Shown here in pieces: positions 16,357 to 23,425 of a stretch of DNA of 31,433 bases. This DNA comes from a virus. Location of the stretch: positions 1 through 31,433 of the IMG/VR virus record IMGVR_UViG_3300025168_000378; one strand, given 5' to 3'. Positions within the stretch are counted from its first letter, which is position 1; every line of letters starts with the position of its first letter. A program made the position numbers and the translations under genes. The notes under the pieces were generated by a model. It saw only the letters and a program-made list of their open reading frames with translations, did not search any database and was not told the DNA's origin.

Positions 16357-16938
16357 ATGGCAATAGATTCAGGATTATTAGTAGCTTGTGCGGATATGAA
16401 CGCAGTAGGTGGTATTAGACAAATTCTTTTAACAGATTTATCTAATGTTGCAACAGTTGCGCCAACTACGCTTAACGCTACACATAGCTTAACAGGCTTA
16501 ACAGTAACTAACCCTTGGGCTAGATTTGAGTTTAAGAATGAAACTGCCTCTCTTACAATAACAGGAGCAAAAGAAGGAGGAAGCACTTCTTATGAGTGTG
16601 CTTTATCTTTTTATATTCCTAATGTTGATGGTGCAAGATTTCACGAATTAACAAATTTGGAAAGCGCTTGTCCTGTAGCTCTAGTAGAGCTAAATTCAGG
16701 AAAAATGCTTGTTGTAGGTTGGAGTTATAGGTATGCTAATCAAGCTCAAGGTTCAACGCCTTGGACTAGAAATCAAACTTATGCAAACTTAACAAGTGTT
16801 GAGGGTGGTAGTGGTGCTGCTTATGCAGACGATAATGGAGTTACAGTTACTTTAACTGCAAGACAATTTGAATTACCTCTTGAGTATTCAGGAGCAATTA
16901 CAGTTGTATCAGGAGACGTAACAGCGACTACATCTTAA
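16357..16938 (+). CDS. Probable major tail (tube) protein; decoration protein is the alternative
   Basis: 193 residues, beta-rich, no membrane segment. MAIDSGLLVACADMNAVGG at the N-terminus, a central beta-sandwich-like core and GKMLVVGWSYRY followed by YADDNGVTVTLTARQFELPL resemble tail-tube proteins, where a G-K-x-x-x-x-G strand pair and a D-x-N-G-x-T-x-T-L hairpin recur. It sits directly after the capsid gene and before a terminator, so it is probably expressed at capsid-like levels. A head decoration protein would fit the position equally well. Confidence 0.55.
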   Translation: MAIDSGLLVACADMNAVGGIRQILLTDLSNVATVAPTTLNATHSLTGLTVTNPWARFEFKNETASLTITGAKEGGSTSYECALSFYIPNVDGARFHELTNLESACPVALVELNSGKMLVVGWSYRYANQAQGSTPWTRNQTYANLTSVEGGSGAAYADDNGVTVTLTARQFELPLEYSGAITVVSGDVTATTS

Positions 16939-16952
16939 TAATTATAGATAAG

Positions 16953-16990
16953 GCAGGGGGTTATTAAAAGCTCCCTGCTAATATCTTTTT
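16953..16990 (+). terminator. Intrinsic terminator after the capsid/tail-tube genes
   Basis: GCAGGGGG (16953-16960) pairs with CTCCCTGC (16971-16978) with one G-U pair around a ten-base loop, followed by a T-rich stretch ending in TTTTT (16986-16990). It is placed 15 bases after the stop of the 16357 gene and ends the highly expressed head operon. Confidence 0.8.
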
Positions 16991-17001
16991 AATATGTGTG
17001 A

Positions 17002-17029
17002 TTGTGAAGTAATAAATATATTATCTTTA
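17002..17029 (+). promoter_or_regulatory. Bacteroidota-type promoter for the portal operon
   Basis: TTG at 17002-17004, a 17-base spacer, and TATCTTTA at 17022-17029, one base from TAnnTTTG. It lies just after the terminator and about 28 bases before the ATG at 17057, so it likely restarts transcription for the portal/connector genes. Confidence 0.55.
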
Positions 17030-17056
17030 CCTTCGTATTTAAAAATATATACTAAA

Positions 17057-17272
17057 ATGTCAAATTACAAAATAAAAGAAGATTACAAAGGGCTAAGAAG
17101 TTCAATATCAAATTTTGGTACTGTTTCTTGGGACGAGGCTTCACAGGAAACTTTAGCTTATCTTTACGAAAAAAGAGGTTTTACATCTATAATTACTAAA
17201 ATATCATCTAATGAAGAAAGCAGTATCAAAAAGACAAACAAAAAAGATAAGTCAGTTAAGAAAGACGACTAA
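17057..17272 (+). CDS. Small hypothetical protein upstream of portal
   Basis: 71 residues from ATG 17057. The in-frame ATG at 16994 is rejected because it would put the promoter box inside the gene. The sequence KEDYKGLRSSISNFGTVSW and ETLAYLYEKRGFTSII looks like small proteins found beside portal or connector genes; the C-terminus is lysine-rich and probably disordered. It overlaps the portal gene by 62 bases, an unusually long overlap. Confidence 0.65.
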   Translation: MSNYKIKEDYKGLRSSISNFGTVSWDEASQETLAYLYEKRGFTSIITKISSNEESSIKKTNKKDKSVKKDD

Positions 17273-18536
17273 GAAAAGTAATACATTTGAGTTTGGGGTT
17301 TTTGATTTAGCTATCCCACCAAATATTACTGAACCAAAAAATTTAAATAATATATCTACTAAGTGGGTTCCATTTGGTAATGATAATTTATTTCCTCAAT
17401 ATTTAGCAGAGCTAAAAAGAAAATCTTCTACACACAGAAGCGTTTTAGCACAAAAAACTGTATTTACAAGTGGAGCAAAGTTTGTTTGTAACAACGAACC
17501 TTTAAGAGAGTTTATAGAAGATGTAAATGCAAACCAAGAATCATTAAGAGATGTATTTAAAAAATTAGCAGATGACTATTATACGTTTGGTAATGCGTAT
17601 ATGGAATGTGTAAAATATGATGGAGGTGTAAACCTTTATCACTTAGACGCTACAACAGTTAGAATGTCTAAATCAAAAAAAGAAGTTTATGTAAATCCTG
17701 ATTGGTGTAAGTATTGGAACAATGAGGATAAAATGTATAGATTACCTATATACCCAAGAGTAGCACATAATAAATTTGTAATACACTTTAAAGATTATGA
17801 GCCTACGTTTAACTTTTATGGGTTACCTGACTATGTTGCTGCGCTAGAGCATATTGCAGTAGATTACGAAATAGGTAAATGGAATCATACTAAGTTTTTA
17901 AATGGCTTTCAACCTTCTGCTATTGTAGAAATTAGTGGAGATATGGGCGAAGAAGAAGCTCAGAAGATGGTTAAGGAAGCACAAAGAAAATTTGTTGGTG
18001 AAGGTAACAATGGTAAAATATTATTTATAGTTAAGAATGGGGACACATCACCTGCTAACGTACAAATAATAAAAGACGACCAAGAAGGAAGTTGGATAGA
18101 GTTACAACAAATTACAGACCAAAATATAATTACCGCTAATAGATGGCAACCATCTTTATCAGGTATAGTAAGTTCAGGAAAAATGAACAATACAGGAAGT
18201 GAAATTAGAATAGCTTACGATTTAGTAATGACTACTGTAATTAGAGATACTTCTGAATTAATATTAAATGGAATAAGAACGGTTCTTTATAATGAAATGG
18301 GCTATGACCCTAAAGATTTAAAAATTCATTATGAGCCGCCAATCTCATACGCTAATGACGTAGACATTAGAGAGGTACTGACTATTAACGAACAAAGAAT
18401 GTTGATAGATGAAGATTTACCTATGTTAGAAGATGGCGATATGTTTGTTGCAGACAGAGAAATTATTGTAACGGAGAGAGATGATGATGGAGATGGTGAA
18501 GTAGATGAATCAAAAGAAATAACACTAGAACAATAA
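17211..18536 (+). CDS. Portal protein
   Basis: 441 residues. Portal proteins form the dodecameric ring at the unique capsid vertex through which DNA passes. Supporting features are KWVPFGNDNLFPQYLAELK (about 51-69), THRSVLAQKTVFTSG (about 74-88), the DDYYTFGNAYMECVK segment (about 121-135), PDYVAALEHIAVDYEIGKWN, and the long helix region with GSEIRIAYDLVMTTVIRDT, in the order seen in phage portals. The N-terminus is basic. The C-terminus is very acidic (ERDDDGDGEVDESKE). Start ATG 17211 lies inside the preceding gene; it ends one base before the connector gene. Confidence 0.88.
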   Translation: MKKAVSKRQTKKISQLRKTTKKSNTFEFGVFDLAIPPNITEPKNLNNISTKWVPFGNDNLFPQYLAELKRKSSTHRSVLAQKTVFTSGAKFVCNNEPLREFIEDVNANQESLRDVFKKLADDYYTFGNAYMECVKYDGGVNLYHLDATTVRMSKSKKEVYVNPDWCKYWNNEDKMYRLPIYPRVAHNKFVIHFKDYEPTFNFYGLPDYVAALEHIAVDYEIGKWNHTKFLNGFQPSAIVEISGDMGEEEAQKMVKEAQRKFVGEGNNGKILFIVKNGDTSPANVQIIKDDQEGSWIELQQITDQNIITANRWQPSLSGIVSSGKMNNTGSEIRIAYDLVMTTVIRDTSELILNGIRTVLYNEMGYDPKDLKIHYEPPISYANDVDIREVLTINEQRMLIDEDLPMLEDGDMFVADREIIVTERDDDGDGEVDESKEITLEQ

Positions 18537-18537
18537 A

Positions 18538-19149
18538 ATGGCAAATACAAAACAATACAAAACATTAGTTACAGCGGGAGAGGTTATTAGCAAGACATTT
18601 ACTAATAAAAATACAGACCCTGTTTTAGTTTCTGAAAATACACTTGTATTGTCTGAGCTAGCACATTTAAGGCCATTGTTAGGTGATAAGTTTTATGAAG
18701 AATTAAAACTACAAAATGACGGAGGAACCTTAAGTACTGCTAATCAAACATTTATGACTTATTATTTAGAAGATTGCTTATCTTGGTTTACAAGATTTGA
18801 AGTTGTGAATGATATAATGAGCAATATTACTTCTAGTGGTGTAGTTCATAATATAGATGAGTTTTCAAGAATAATTACTCCTTCAGACTATAATGCTTTT
18901 AAACAAGACACATATAGAAAAGCAGAGATTTTTGCAAATGATATGATGGATTTTTTAAATGGTGCCGACCAAGCAGGTTTATACCCTACATATAACAGCA
19001 ATAAACCTAACAAGCTAAACAGAACATACAAGAATCACGGTATGATATTTTATGATAGTATATATGGTTATAATGGAGTAGAGGGTTGTTATGGTTGTGG
19101 AACAAGCTATGTAAATAATAGGATTAATTGCGGTTGTAATGATTGTTAA
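18538..19149 (+). CDS. Head-tail connector/adaptor-like protein with Cys-rich tail
   Basis: 203 residues, helical, directly after the portal gene, where head-tail adaptors lie. AHLRPLLGDKFYEELKLQ (about 42-59), TYYLEDCLSWFTRFEVVN and FKQDTYRKAEIFANDMMDFL resemble the helical bundle of connector proteins. The last 20 residues add cysteines at 184, 187, 198, 200 and 203 (CYGC, then CGCNDC), a possible metal site. The head-tail assignment is from fold-like pattern and location. Confidence 0.65.
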   Translation: MANTKQYKTLVTAGEVISKTFTNKNTDPVLVSENTLVLSELAHLRPLLGDKFYEELKLQNDGGTLSTANQTFMTYYLEDCLSWFTRFEVVNDIMSNITSSGVVHNIDEFSRIITPSDYNAFKQDTYRKAEIFANDMMDFLNGADQAGLYPTYNSNKPNKLNRTYKNHGMIFYDSIYGYNGVEGCYGCGTSYVNNRINCGCNDC

Positions 19150-19159
19150 AAATAAATAA

Positions 19160-19798
19160 ATGGCAGCTAACGAACATAAAAATTTAACAGACGTAAATAG
19201 ACACAACCCTAAAGGTTTTGAGTCTGCAAACAATGATACTTTACTTAGCAAAAGTGTAGGAACAGGAACTGCTAATACTGATGGTAGCTTACAATGGATA
19301 GAAAAAAGTGAAATAAAAATAGACAACTATAACATACAGGGTTATGTAACTGCTTCTAATGCTAATTATTATTATGGTTCAGACATGACTGCTGATGTAA
19401 AAGAAAATGCATACACACAAGGTTATGGTGCAGCAGCAATAGGTGGTGCAACTATAGATGGTGGTGATTTTTTTAAGGTTAGGTCTTTAACAATGACAAA
19501 TGCTTGTACTTTAAGAAAAATATTTTTAGCAGGTAATTGCACTACAGGAGCTGTTATAACTGTTGCTTTATGCAAACTATCACTATCAGCTACATCTGCT
19601 CCTGATGCAATAACACCTGTACTTTTAAATGAAATAAGTTTTACAGGATTATCAAGTTTAGACAAGGTTGTAAAAGTAGCTAATTTAACTCCTGAAACTT
19701 CATTAACAAGGGGCGATTTACTTTTTGCTATGGTAAAGTCATCTATAGCATCAACAGCGTTTTTTAAATTAGGAATAGAAGTCGGATATGACAATTAA
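19160..19798 (+). CDS. Virion-associated protein, unknown function
   Basis: 212 residues. The N-terminus (ANEHKNLTDVNRHNPKGFE) resembles the start of head-fiber or tail-associated proteins in marine phages, and is followed by a beta-rich domain (TIDGGDFFKVRSLTMTNA, then KLGIEVGYDN at the end). No membrane segment. It sits between connector and lysis genes, so a capsid fiber or accessory virion role is likely but inferred. Confidence 0.6.
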   Translation: MAANEHKNLTDVNRHNPKGFESANNDTLLSKSVGTGTANTDGSLQWIEKSEIKIDNYNIQGYVTASNANYYYGSDMTADVKENAYTQGYGAAAIGGATIDGGDFFKVRSLTMTNACTLRKIFLAGNCTTGAVITVALCKLSLSATSAPDAITPVLLNEISFTGLSSLDKVVKVANLTPETSLTRGDLLFAMVKSSIASTAFFKLGIEVGYDN

Positions 19799-19811
19799 CA
19801 ACAAACATAAA

Positions 19812-19967
19812 ATGAGAGATACAATAGAAGATACGATACAGGTGGGAATGGCAAATGCAGGGGCAATAGGAATATCTTTAGCAGAAGTAAACGAGGTACT
19901 AACTACAGTGTCTTTAATTATTGCAATAACATTCTCAATTTACAAATTTATAATAACAAGAAAATAA
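19812..19967 (+). CDS. Small single-membrane-span protein, holin candidate
   Basis: 51 residues from ATG 19812 to TAA 19965-19967, one base before the next ATG. Residues about 29-48 (VLTTVSLIIAITFSIYKFII) form a single hydrophobic span followed by a basic TRK end; the N-terminal half is polar with a small amphipathic stretch. Size, topology and position next to the lysis genes fit a small holin or a tail-attached membrane protein. Coding is supported by exact packing between two genes. Confidence 0.65.
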   Translation: MRDTIEDTIQVGMANAGAIGISLAEVNEVLTTVSLIIAITFSIYKFIITRK

Positions 19968-19968
19968 T

Positions 19969-20412
19969 ATGGCAAGTACAGTAACAGCAGCAGATTTAAC
20001 AGTAACAATAACAGAATCTTATACATTAAACAATGTTGCCTATGGTAACACTACAAATAAAGTATTTACATCTAAAGGACAAGTTGACCAAAGAATAATG
20101 AGTGTGGCAACAACAGAAACTGCATTATTTAATTGGGAGGCTGCAGATAGCGCAGGTTCAGGAGTTGCAGCAAATTATGTATATTTTAGAGTTACTAATT
20201 TAGATGATACTAATTTTGTTACTTTAAGACTATATAATGGGGCTGATAGTTTTTGGTTAAAACTTGCAGCAGGAGAAAGTTTGTTGTTAATGAATAATGA
20301 AATGGACGCTATTACAGGTTCTACATTTGGAGCATTAGCTGACATTACTTCTGTATTAGGAAAGGCAGATACAGCAGTTTGTGACGTTGAATTTATAGCA
20401 GTTACTGCATAA
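19969..20412 (+). CDS. Small beta-rich virion protein (putative)
   Basis: 147 residues, Thr/Ala-rich beta protein without membrane span. It contains NYVYFRVTNLDDTNFVTLRL and FWLKLAAGESLLLMNNEMDA (about 103-122), resembling small capsid-associated proteins of environmental phages in which a predicted jelly-roll ends with an L-x-A-G-E-S-x-x-L turn. It lies between the holin candidate and the 42-residue ORF. Decoration or head fiber protein is the likeliest, unproven role. Confidence 0.6.
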   Translation: MASTVTAADLTVTITESYTLNNVAYGNTTNKVFTSKGQVDQRIMSVATTETALFNWEAADSAGSGVAANYVYFRVTNLDDTNFVTLRLYNGADSFWLKLAAGESLLLMNNEMDAITGSTFGALADITSVLGKADTAVCDVEFIAVTA

Positions 20413-20413
20413 T

Positions 20414-20542
20414 ATGGCTAAAAAAAGAAAGCTAAACTCTAAAAATCCAAAGTATATGGACGAGGTTGTTGAGGTTAAAAATACCAAAAAACTTATTAGA
20501 GAAATAAAAGGAGTACGAATTTACGCTATTTTTAATGAATAG
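20414..20542 (+). CDS. Tiny basic protein
   Basis: 42 residues from ATG 20414, one base after the preceding stop, ending at TAG 20540-20542. It is strongly basic at the N-terminus (MAKKRKLNSKNPKYMDE) and ends KGVRIYAIFNE. It overlaps the next gene by eight bases. Position and the tight packing support it as a real gene; its function is unknown. Confidence 0.55.
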   Translation: MAKKRKLNSKNPKYMDEVVEVKNTKKLIREIKGVRIYAIFNE

Positions 20543-20948
20543 TTGTAATTTATTCCTAGTAAGAGATGCTTTTACTGATGTTTCTGTCATTGGTAAGCTT
20601 TATTTAAATGGAGAATTTATAGCACATACACTAGAACTTCCTTGGAAAAACAATCAAAAAGGTATATCTTGCATACCTAAAGGAGTGTATGATTGTAGAG
20701 TTAGATATGCTGATGAAAGCGCAAGTAGAGATTACACACACCTTATTGTAGAGAATGTTCCTGACAGGACATATATACTATTTCACCGTGGTAACTCTGC
20801 AAAAGATAGTAGGGGTTGTATTTTAACAGGAATGATGAGGGGTGATGATGTAATATATCAAAGTAAAAACGCCCACAATCTTCTTATAAAAACAATCATA
20901 GATAATAAGATGGAAAATAAAATTGAATTAGTAATTAAAAATAGATAA
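20535..20948 (+). CDS. DUF5675-like protein, possible cell-wall-acting lysis enzyme
   Basis: 137 residues. The order LVRDAFTDVSVIGKLYLNGE, HTLELPWKNN, SCIPKGVYDCRVR, DRTYILFHRGNSAKDSRGC and ILTGMM matches the DUF5675 family (T-L-E-x-P, C-I-P-x-G-x-Y, I-x-x-H-x-G-N, GCI). The S-x-GC motif with an upstream His recalls L,D-transpeptidase folds, so a role in peptidoglycan processing is plausible but not established. It lies between two small membrane protein genes, the layout of a lysis cassette. No other endolysin-like gene is visible in this window. Confidence 0.75.
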   Translation: MNSCNLFLVRDAFTDVSVIGKLYLNGEFIAHTLELPWKNNQKGISCIPKGVYDCRVRYADESASRDYTHLIVENVPDRTYILFHRGNSAKDSRGCILTGMMRGDDVIYQSKNAHNLLIKTIIDNKMENKIELVIKNR

Positions 20949-20949
20949 A

Positions 20950-21150
20950 ATGAATAAGTTTTTTGAAAAGTTTTTGTTAGGTACAATGTTTAAGAGTAAG
21001 AAATTTTGGTACACAATAATTGGTTGTCTTACTACTTTGTTAAGTGAGCAGTTTGGATTAAACGAAACAGAGGTAAGTAATATTCTTATGAGTATTGCAG
21101 CTTTAGTTTTAGGACAAGGTATTGCTGATACTGCAAAAGCAAAGAAATAA
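20950..21150 (+). CDS. Putative holin
   Basis: 66 residues. A basic N-terminus (FKSKKFWYTIIGCLTTLLSE) leads into a first hydrophobic segment at about 20-34, a short polar loop (QFGLNETEVSN) and a second at about 46-60 (ILMSIAALVLGQGIADTA), ending in KAKK. Two short spans, charged ends and position directly after the DUF5675-like gene fit a phage holin, which permeabilises the inner membrane. It is one base from the previous gene and followed by a promoter/terminator region. Confidence 0.65.
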   Translation: MNKFFEKFLLGTMFKSKKFWYTIIGCLTTLLSEQFGLNETEVSNILMSIAALVLGQGIADTAKAKK

Positions 21151-21151
21151 T

Positions 21152-21181
21152 TTGCGTATTAAATAAATATAGTTAACTTTG
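21152..21181 (+). promoter_or_regulatory. Consensus Bacteroidota promoter
   Basis: TTG at 21152-21154 (within TTTG), a 19-base spacer and TAACTTTG at 21174-21181: an exact match to TTG-N19-TAnnTTTG. Transcription would start near 21188, giving a leader of about 125 bases before ATG 21315 that contains a hairpin terminator. Confidence 0.75.
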
Positions 21182-21229
21182 TAATCCTTCTCTGAGTGTT
21201 TTCATAGTGGGTTTTAGTTAGCAGTAATT

Positions 21230-21281
21230 AAGAGTGAGAGGTTAATAACTTCTCACTCTTTCTATTTATAAGGTTTTTTTT
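21230..21281 (+). terminator. Strong hairpin terminator or attenuator
   Basis: AAGAGTGAGAGG at 21230-21241 pairs with its partner ending at 21260 (CTTCTCACTCTT) with one G-U pair; the pairing can extend through TTA/TAA to fifteen base pairs. TCTATTT follows at once and eight T at 21274-21281. It can end the late transcript from the lysis genes, but it also lies in the leader of the promoter at 21152-21181. Confidence 0.75.
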
Positions 21282-21314
21282 ATTATATATTTACTAAAAC
21301 TAAAATTATAAATT

Positions 21315-22406
21315 ATGCTAGAAAAATTAAAAGGAAAACGATTGAGGCTGTCTGCCGAAGAAGTTGAGCTTATTAATGAGTTCAGAGGCGATAATTTAGA
21401 AAACATTAATGGAAATACTGCGCTAGATATACACTTAAAAGAAAGAGGGATAGATAAGAAAGATGTTGTTAGTGTAAAACATTGGCAAAGTATGAGTGGA
21501 GATTTAAGATTCTCTATTGTCACAAAGGAAGATTTTGGTTTAAACGAAAATCAAATCTTTAAAAAAATAAATAACTTCATAGAAGAATACTCTCCTACTT
21601 ATACAACTATAAAACATACTAAAGGAAATCATCTTCTTGTAATAAATCCTGCAGACATTCACATAGGTAAGTATGCTAACGAGCTAGAAACAGGAGAGCA
21701 ATATGACTGTGAAACTGCTGTAGTTAGAGTATTAGAAGGCATAGAAGGGCTAATACAAAAGTCAAAAGGTTTTGACATTGACAGGGTATTATTTTGTGTA
21801 GGTAATGATGTCTTACACATTGATAATGTGTATAATACAACTACAAAAGGTACTCACCAAGATACTGATGGTAAGTGGTGGGAACACTATGAGATTGCTC
21901 TTATGCTTTATGTAAAGTGTATAGAAACATTAAGACAAATTGCTCCTGTAGATGTTATACATAGTATGAGTAATCACGATTACCAAAGTGGTTTTCATTT
22001 AGCACACACATTAAAAAGTTGGTTTAGAAAAACTGAAGATGTTAGCTTTGATATAACGGTAGCTAACAGAAAATATTATAATTATGGTAACAATCTTATT
22101 GGTTTAGAACACGGAGACGGTGCTAAAATGGATAAATTACCTCTTTTGATGGCGCAAGAAAAGCCTGAGATGTGGAGCAAAAGTAAATTTAGATATTGGT
22201 ATTTACATCACATTCATCACAAAGTAAAACACAAATGGTTAGACGCTAAAGATTATATTGGCGTTACTGTTGAGTATATGAGAAGTCCATCATCTGCTGA
22301 TAGTTGGCACTCACGCAAAGGATTTTGCGGCGCATACAAAGCTTGCGAGGCTTTTGTTCACGATAAAGAAAGCGGTCAGGTAGCAAGATTAACACATTAT
22401 TTTTAA
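21315..22406 (+). CDS. Calcineurin-like metallophosphoesterase
   Basis: 363 residues. The metallophosphoesterase motifs are in order: PADIHIGK (Asp114, His116), VGNDVLHID (Asn164, Asp165), SNHD (Asn220, His221, Asp222), LEHGDG (His266) and HHIHH (298-302). Such enzymes hydrolyse phosphodiesters or phosphomonoesters with two metal ions. The phage substrate is unknown; DNA-end or nucleotide processing is possible. About 105 N-terminal residues precede the catalytic core and contain an LSAEEVELINEF helix. It stands alone between the leader hairpin and a 200-base non-coding stretch. Confidence 0.88.
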   Translation: MLEKLKGKRLRLSAEEVELINEFRGDNLENINGNTALDIHLKERGIDKKDVVSVKHWQSMSGDLRFSIVTKEDFGLNENQIFKKINNFIEEYSPTYTTIKHTKGNHLLVINPADIHIGKYANELETGEQYDCETAVVRVLEGIEGLIQKSKGFDIDRVLFCVGNDVLHIDNVYNTTTKGTHQDTDGKWWEHYEIALMLYVKCIETLRQIAPVDVIHSMSNHDYQSGFHLAHTLKSWFRKTEDVSFDITVANRKYYNYGNNLIGLEHGDGAKMDKLPLLMAQEKPEMWSKSKFRYWYLHHIHHKVKHKWLDAKDYIGVTVEYMRSPSSADSWHSRKGFCGAYKACEAFVHDKESGQVARLTHYF

Positions 22407-22447
22407 CCCTTAAGTAACCCTTTACATAGGGTATTTAATACCCTTAT
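22407..22447 (+). repeat. ACCCTT sites and AGGGTATT inverted repeat
   Basis: Just after the phosphoesterase stop, ACCCTT occurs three times and its complement AGGGT once. AGGGTATT and AATACCCT form an eight-bp inverted repeat around a single T near 22428-22444. It could be a terminator without a T tract, or operator sites for the following promoter. Confidence 0.5.
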
Positions 22448-22450
22448 ATA

Positions 22451-22492
22451 TAAAGATAAAGATAAATATAAAGATAAGGATAAAGATAAATA
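22451..22492 (+). repeat. Seven-copy hexamer tandem repeat (TAARRA)
   Basis: Seven consecutive six-base units: TAAAGA, TAAAGA, TAAATA, TAAAGA, TAAGGA, TAAAGA, TAAATA. It is non-coding, pure A/T apart from single G positions, and ends about 40 bases before the early promoter. Possible roles are a DNA unwinding element or a cluster of protein-binding sites. Confidence 0.8.
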
Positions 22493-22534
22493 CTAGGTTA
22501 AACCGCATTTTTTTAAAAATAACTTATAAATTAT

Positions 22535-22564
22535 TTGGTGTTTACAAAAAAAGCTGTATCTTTG
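22535..22564 (+). promoter_or_regulatory. Consensus Bacteroidota promoter for the early operon
   Basis: TTG at 22535-22537, 19-base spacer, TATCTTTG at 22557-22564: exact match to the Bacteroidota consensus. It precedes ATG 22607 by about 42 bases and probably drives the small-gene operon 22607-24699. Confidence 0.8.
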
Positions 22565-22606
22565 CATAGAATTATCTAACTAAGTATTAACGAAAACACA
22601 TACATT

Positions 22607-22816
22607 ATGGCATATCAAGTAAGCAGTTGTTGTGGCGCAGACTACGAAGAACGTGGAGATTATGATAGATTTAACTTTTACGTTTGTTGTAAATGCGAAG
22701 AAGAATTTGAAGAACCTATTATGGATTATGATTATAGAAACTTTATGATAGATGATAGGAAAGAAGCGGAGGCAGATGAGTACAGAGACAAAATGGCAAG
22801 CATACCATTTGGTTAA
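22607..22816 (+). CDS. Small zinc-ribbon protein, first gene of early operon
   Basis: 69 residues. SSCCGADYEE near the N-terminus and YVCCKCEEEFEEP in the middle give a CC-x-x plus CC-x-C arrangement likely to bind zinc. The rest is acidic (DYDYRNFMIDDRKEAEADE). Early-expressed zinc-ribbon proteins of this size often act on host or phage transcription, but nothing specific is visible here. Confidence 0.75.
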   Translation: MAYQVSSCCGADYEERGDYDRFNFYVCCKCEEEFEEPIMDYDYRNFMIDDRKEAEADEYRDKMASIPFG

Positions 22817-22843
22817 AATTAATTAAATAAAACTAAAACTAAT

Positions 22844-23263
22844 ATGAAGAAAATAAAAAACACACAACCCGAAGTTAAAGAAACTAAAAAAGACGCACTA
22901 AGAAGACTATTCTTAGCAAACAATCTTGTAGAAGAAGATGTATACAAAGACAAAAGAGGCTTTGTTATTATCACAAGAACAGGTATAGATAAGATAGTAA
23001 GCAAACAAAACATACAAGTAGCTTACGAACCTGTTGTAATGGAAAAAGATTGGGTAGTTATGAGAGCTACTGCAAGCCTACAACAAGGTAAAGTAACTAG
23101 AAATATGATGTCTTTTGGTGAAGCATCTGATTCTAATCTAATGGGAGGTGGTAAAAAGTTTCCTGTTGCTATGGCAGAAAAGCGAGCTATGTCAAGAGTT
23201 GTGCTTAAGATAGCAGGATTCTATGAGCAAGGAGTGTTTGGTCAAGATGAAATGGTAGACTAA
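22844..23263 (+). CDS. Conserved phage protein, possible ssDNA annealing/recombination factor
   Basis: 139 residues. TRTGIDKIVSKQNIQVAYEP is followed by RATASLQQGKVTRNMMSFGE and, near the end, FPVAMAEKRAMSRVVLKIAG and YEQGVFGQDE. The block FGEA-x(n)-FP-x-x-MAEKRA-x-x-R-x-x-L-K-x-x-G followed by an E/D-rich end recalls DNA-annealing and recombination proteins of phages, where the MAEKRA helix is conserved. The assignment is from this motif only. It lies in the early operon; the next gene shares one base (TAATG). Confidence 0.55.
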   Translation: MKKIKNTQPEVKETKKDALRRLFLANNLVEEDVYKDKRGFVIITRTGIDKIVSKQNIQVAYEPVVMEKDWVVMRATASLQQGKVTRNMMSFGEASDSNLMGGGKKFPVAMAEKRAMSRVVLKIAGFYEQGVFGQDEMVD

Positions 23264-23424
23264 TGATGGAAAGTGAACACACAGGCATACCTGCAATAGA
23301 CAGAGTTATAGCAACAATACTAGAAGAGGTAGAAGAAGAAGTTGAATATACTTGTTGTGGAGATGAAGTGGTGGGTTGGGTAGAGGACTATAGAATATGT
23401 CCAACCTGCAAAGAACACATTTAA
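23263..23424 (+). CDS. Small acidic zinc-binding protein
   Basis: 53 residues from ATG 23263 (TAATG overlap with the previous gene) to TAA 23422-23424, one base before the next start. CCGDE (Cys31, Cys32) and CPTC (Cys46, Cys49) form a probable zinc site; the N-terminal half is acidic (LEEVEEEVEY). The coupled layout and cysteine pattern support a real gene. Function unknown. Confidence 0.65.
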   Translation: MMESEHTGIPAIDRVIATILEEVEEEVEYTCCGDEVVGWVEDYRICPTCKEHI

Positions 23425-23425
23425 A

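Noticed and set aside
16994-17056. Upstream ATG extending the small gene before portal
   Set aside because: It would place the promoter-like box and its spacer inside the gene; ATG 17057 fits better.
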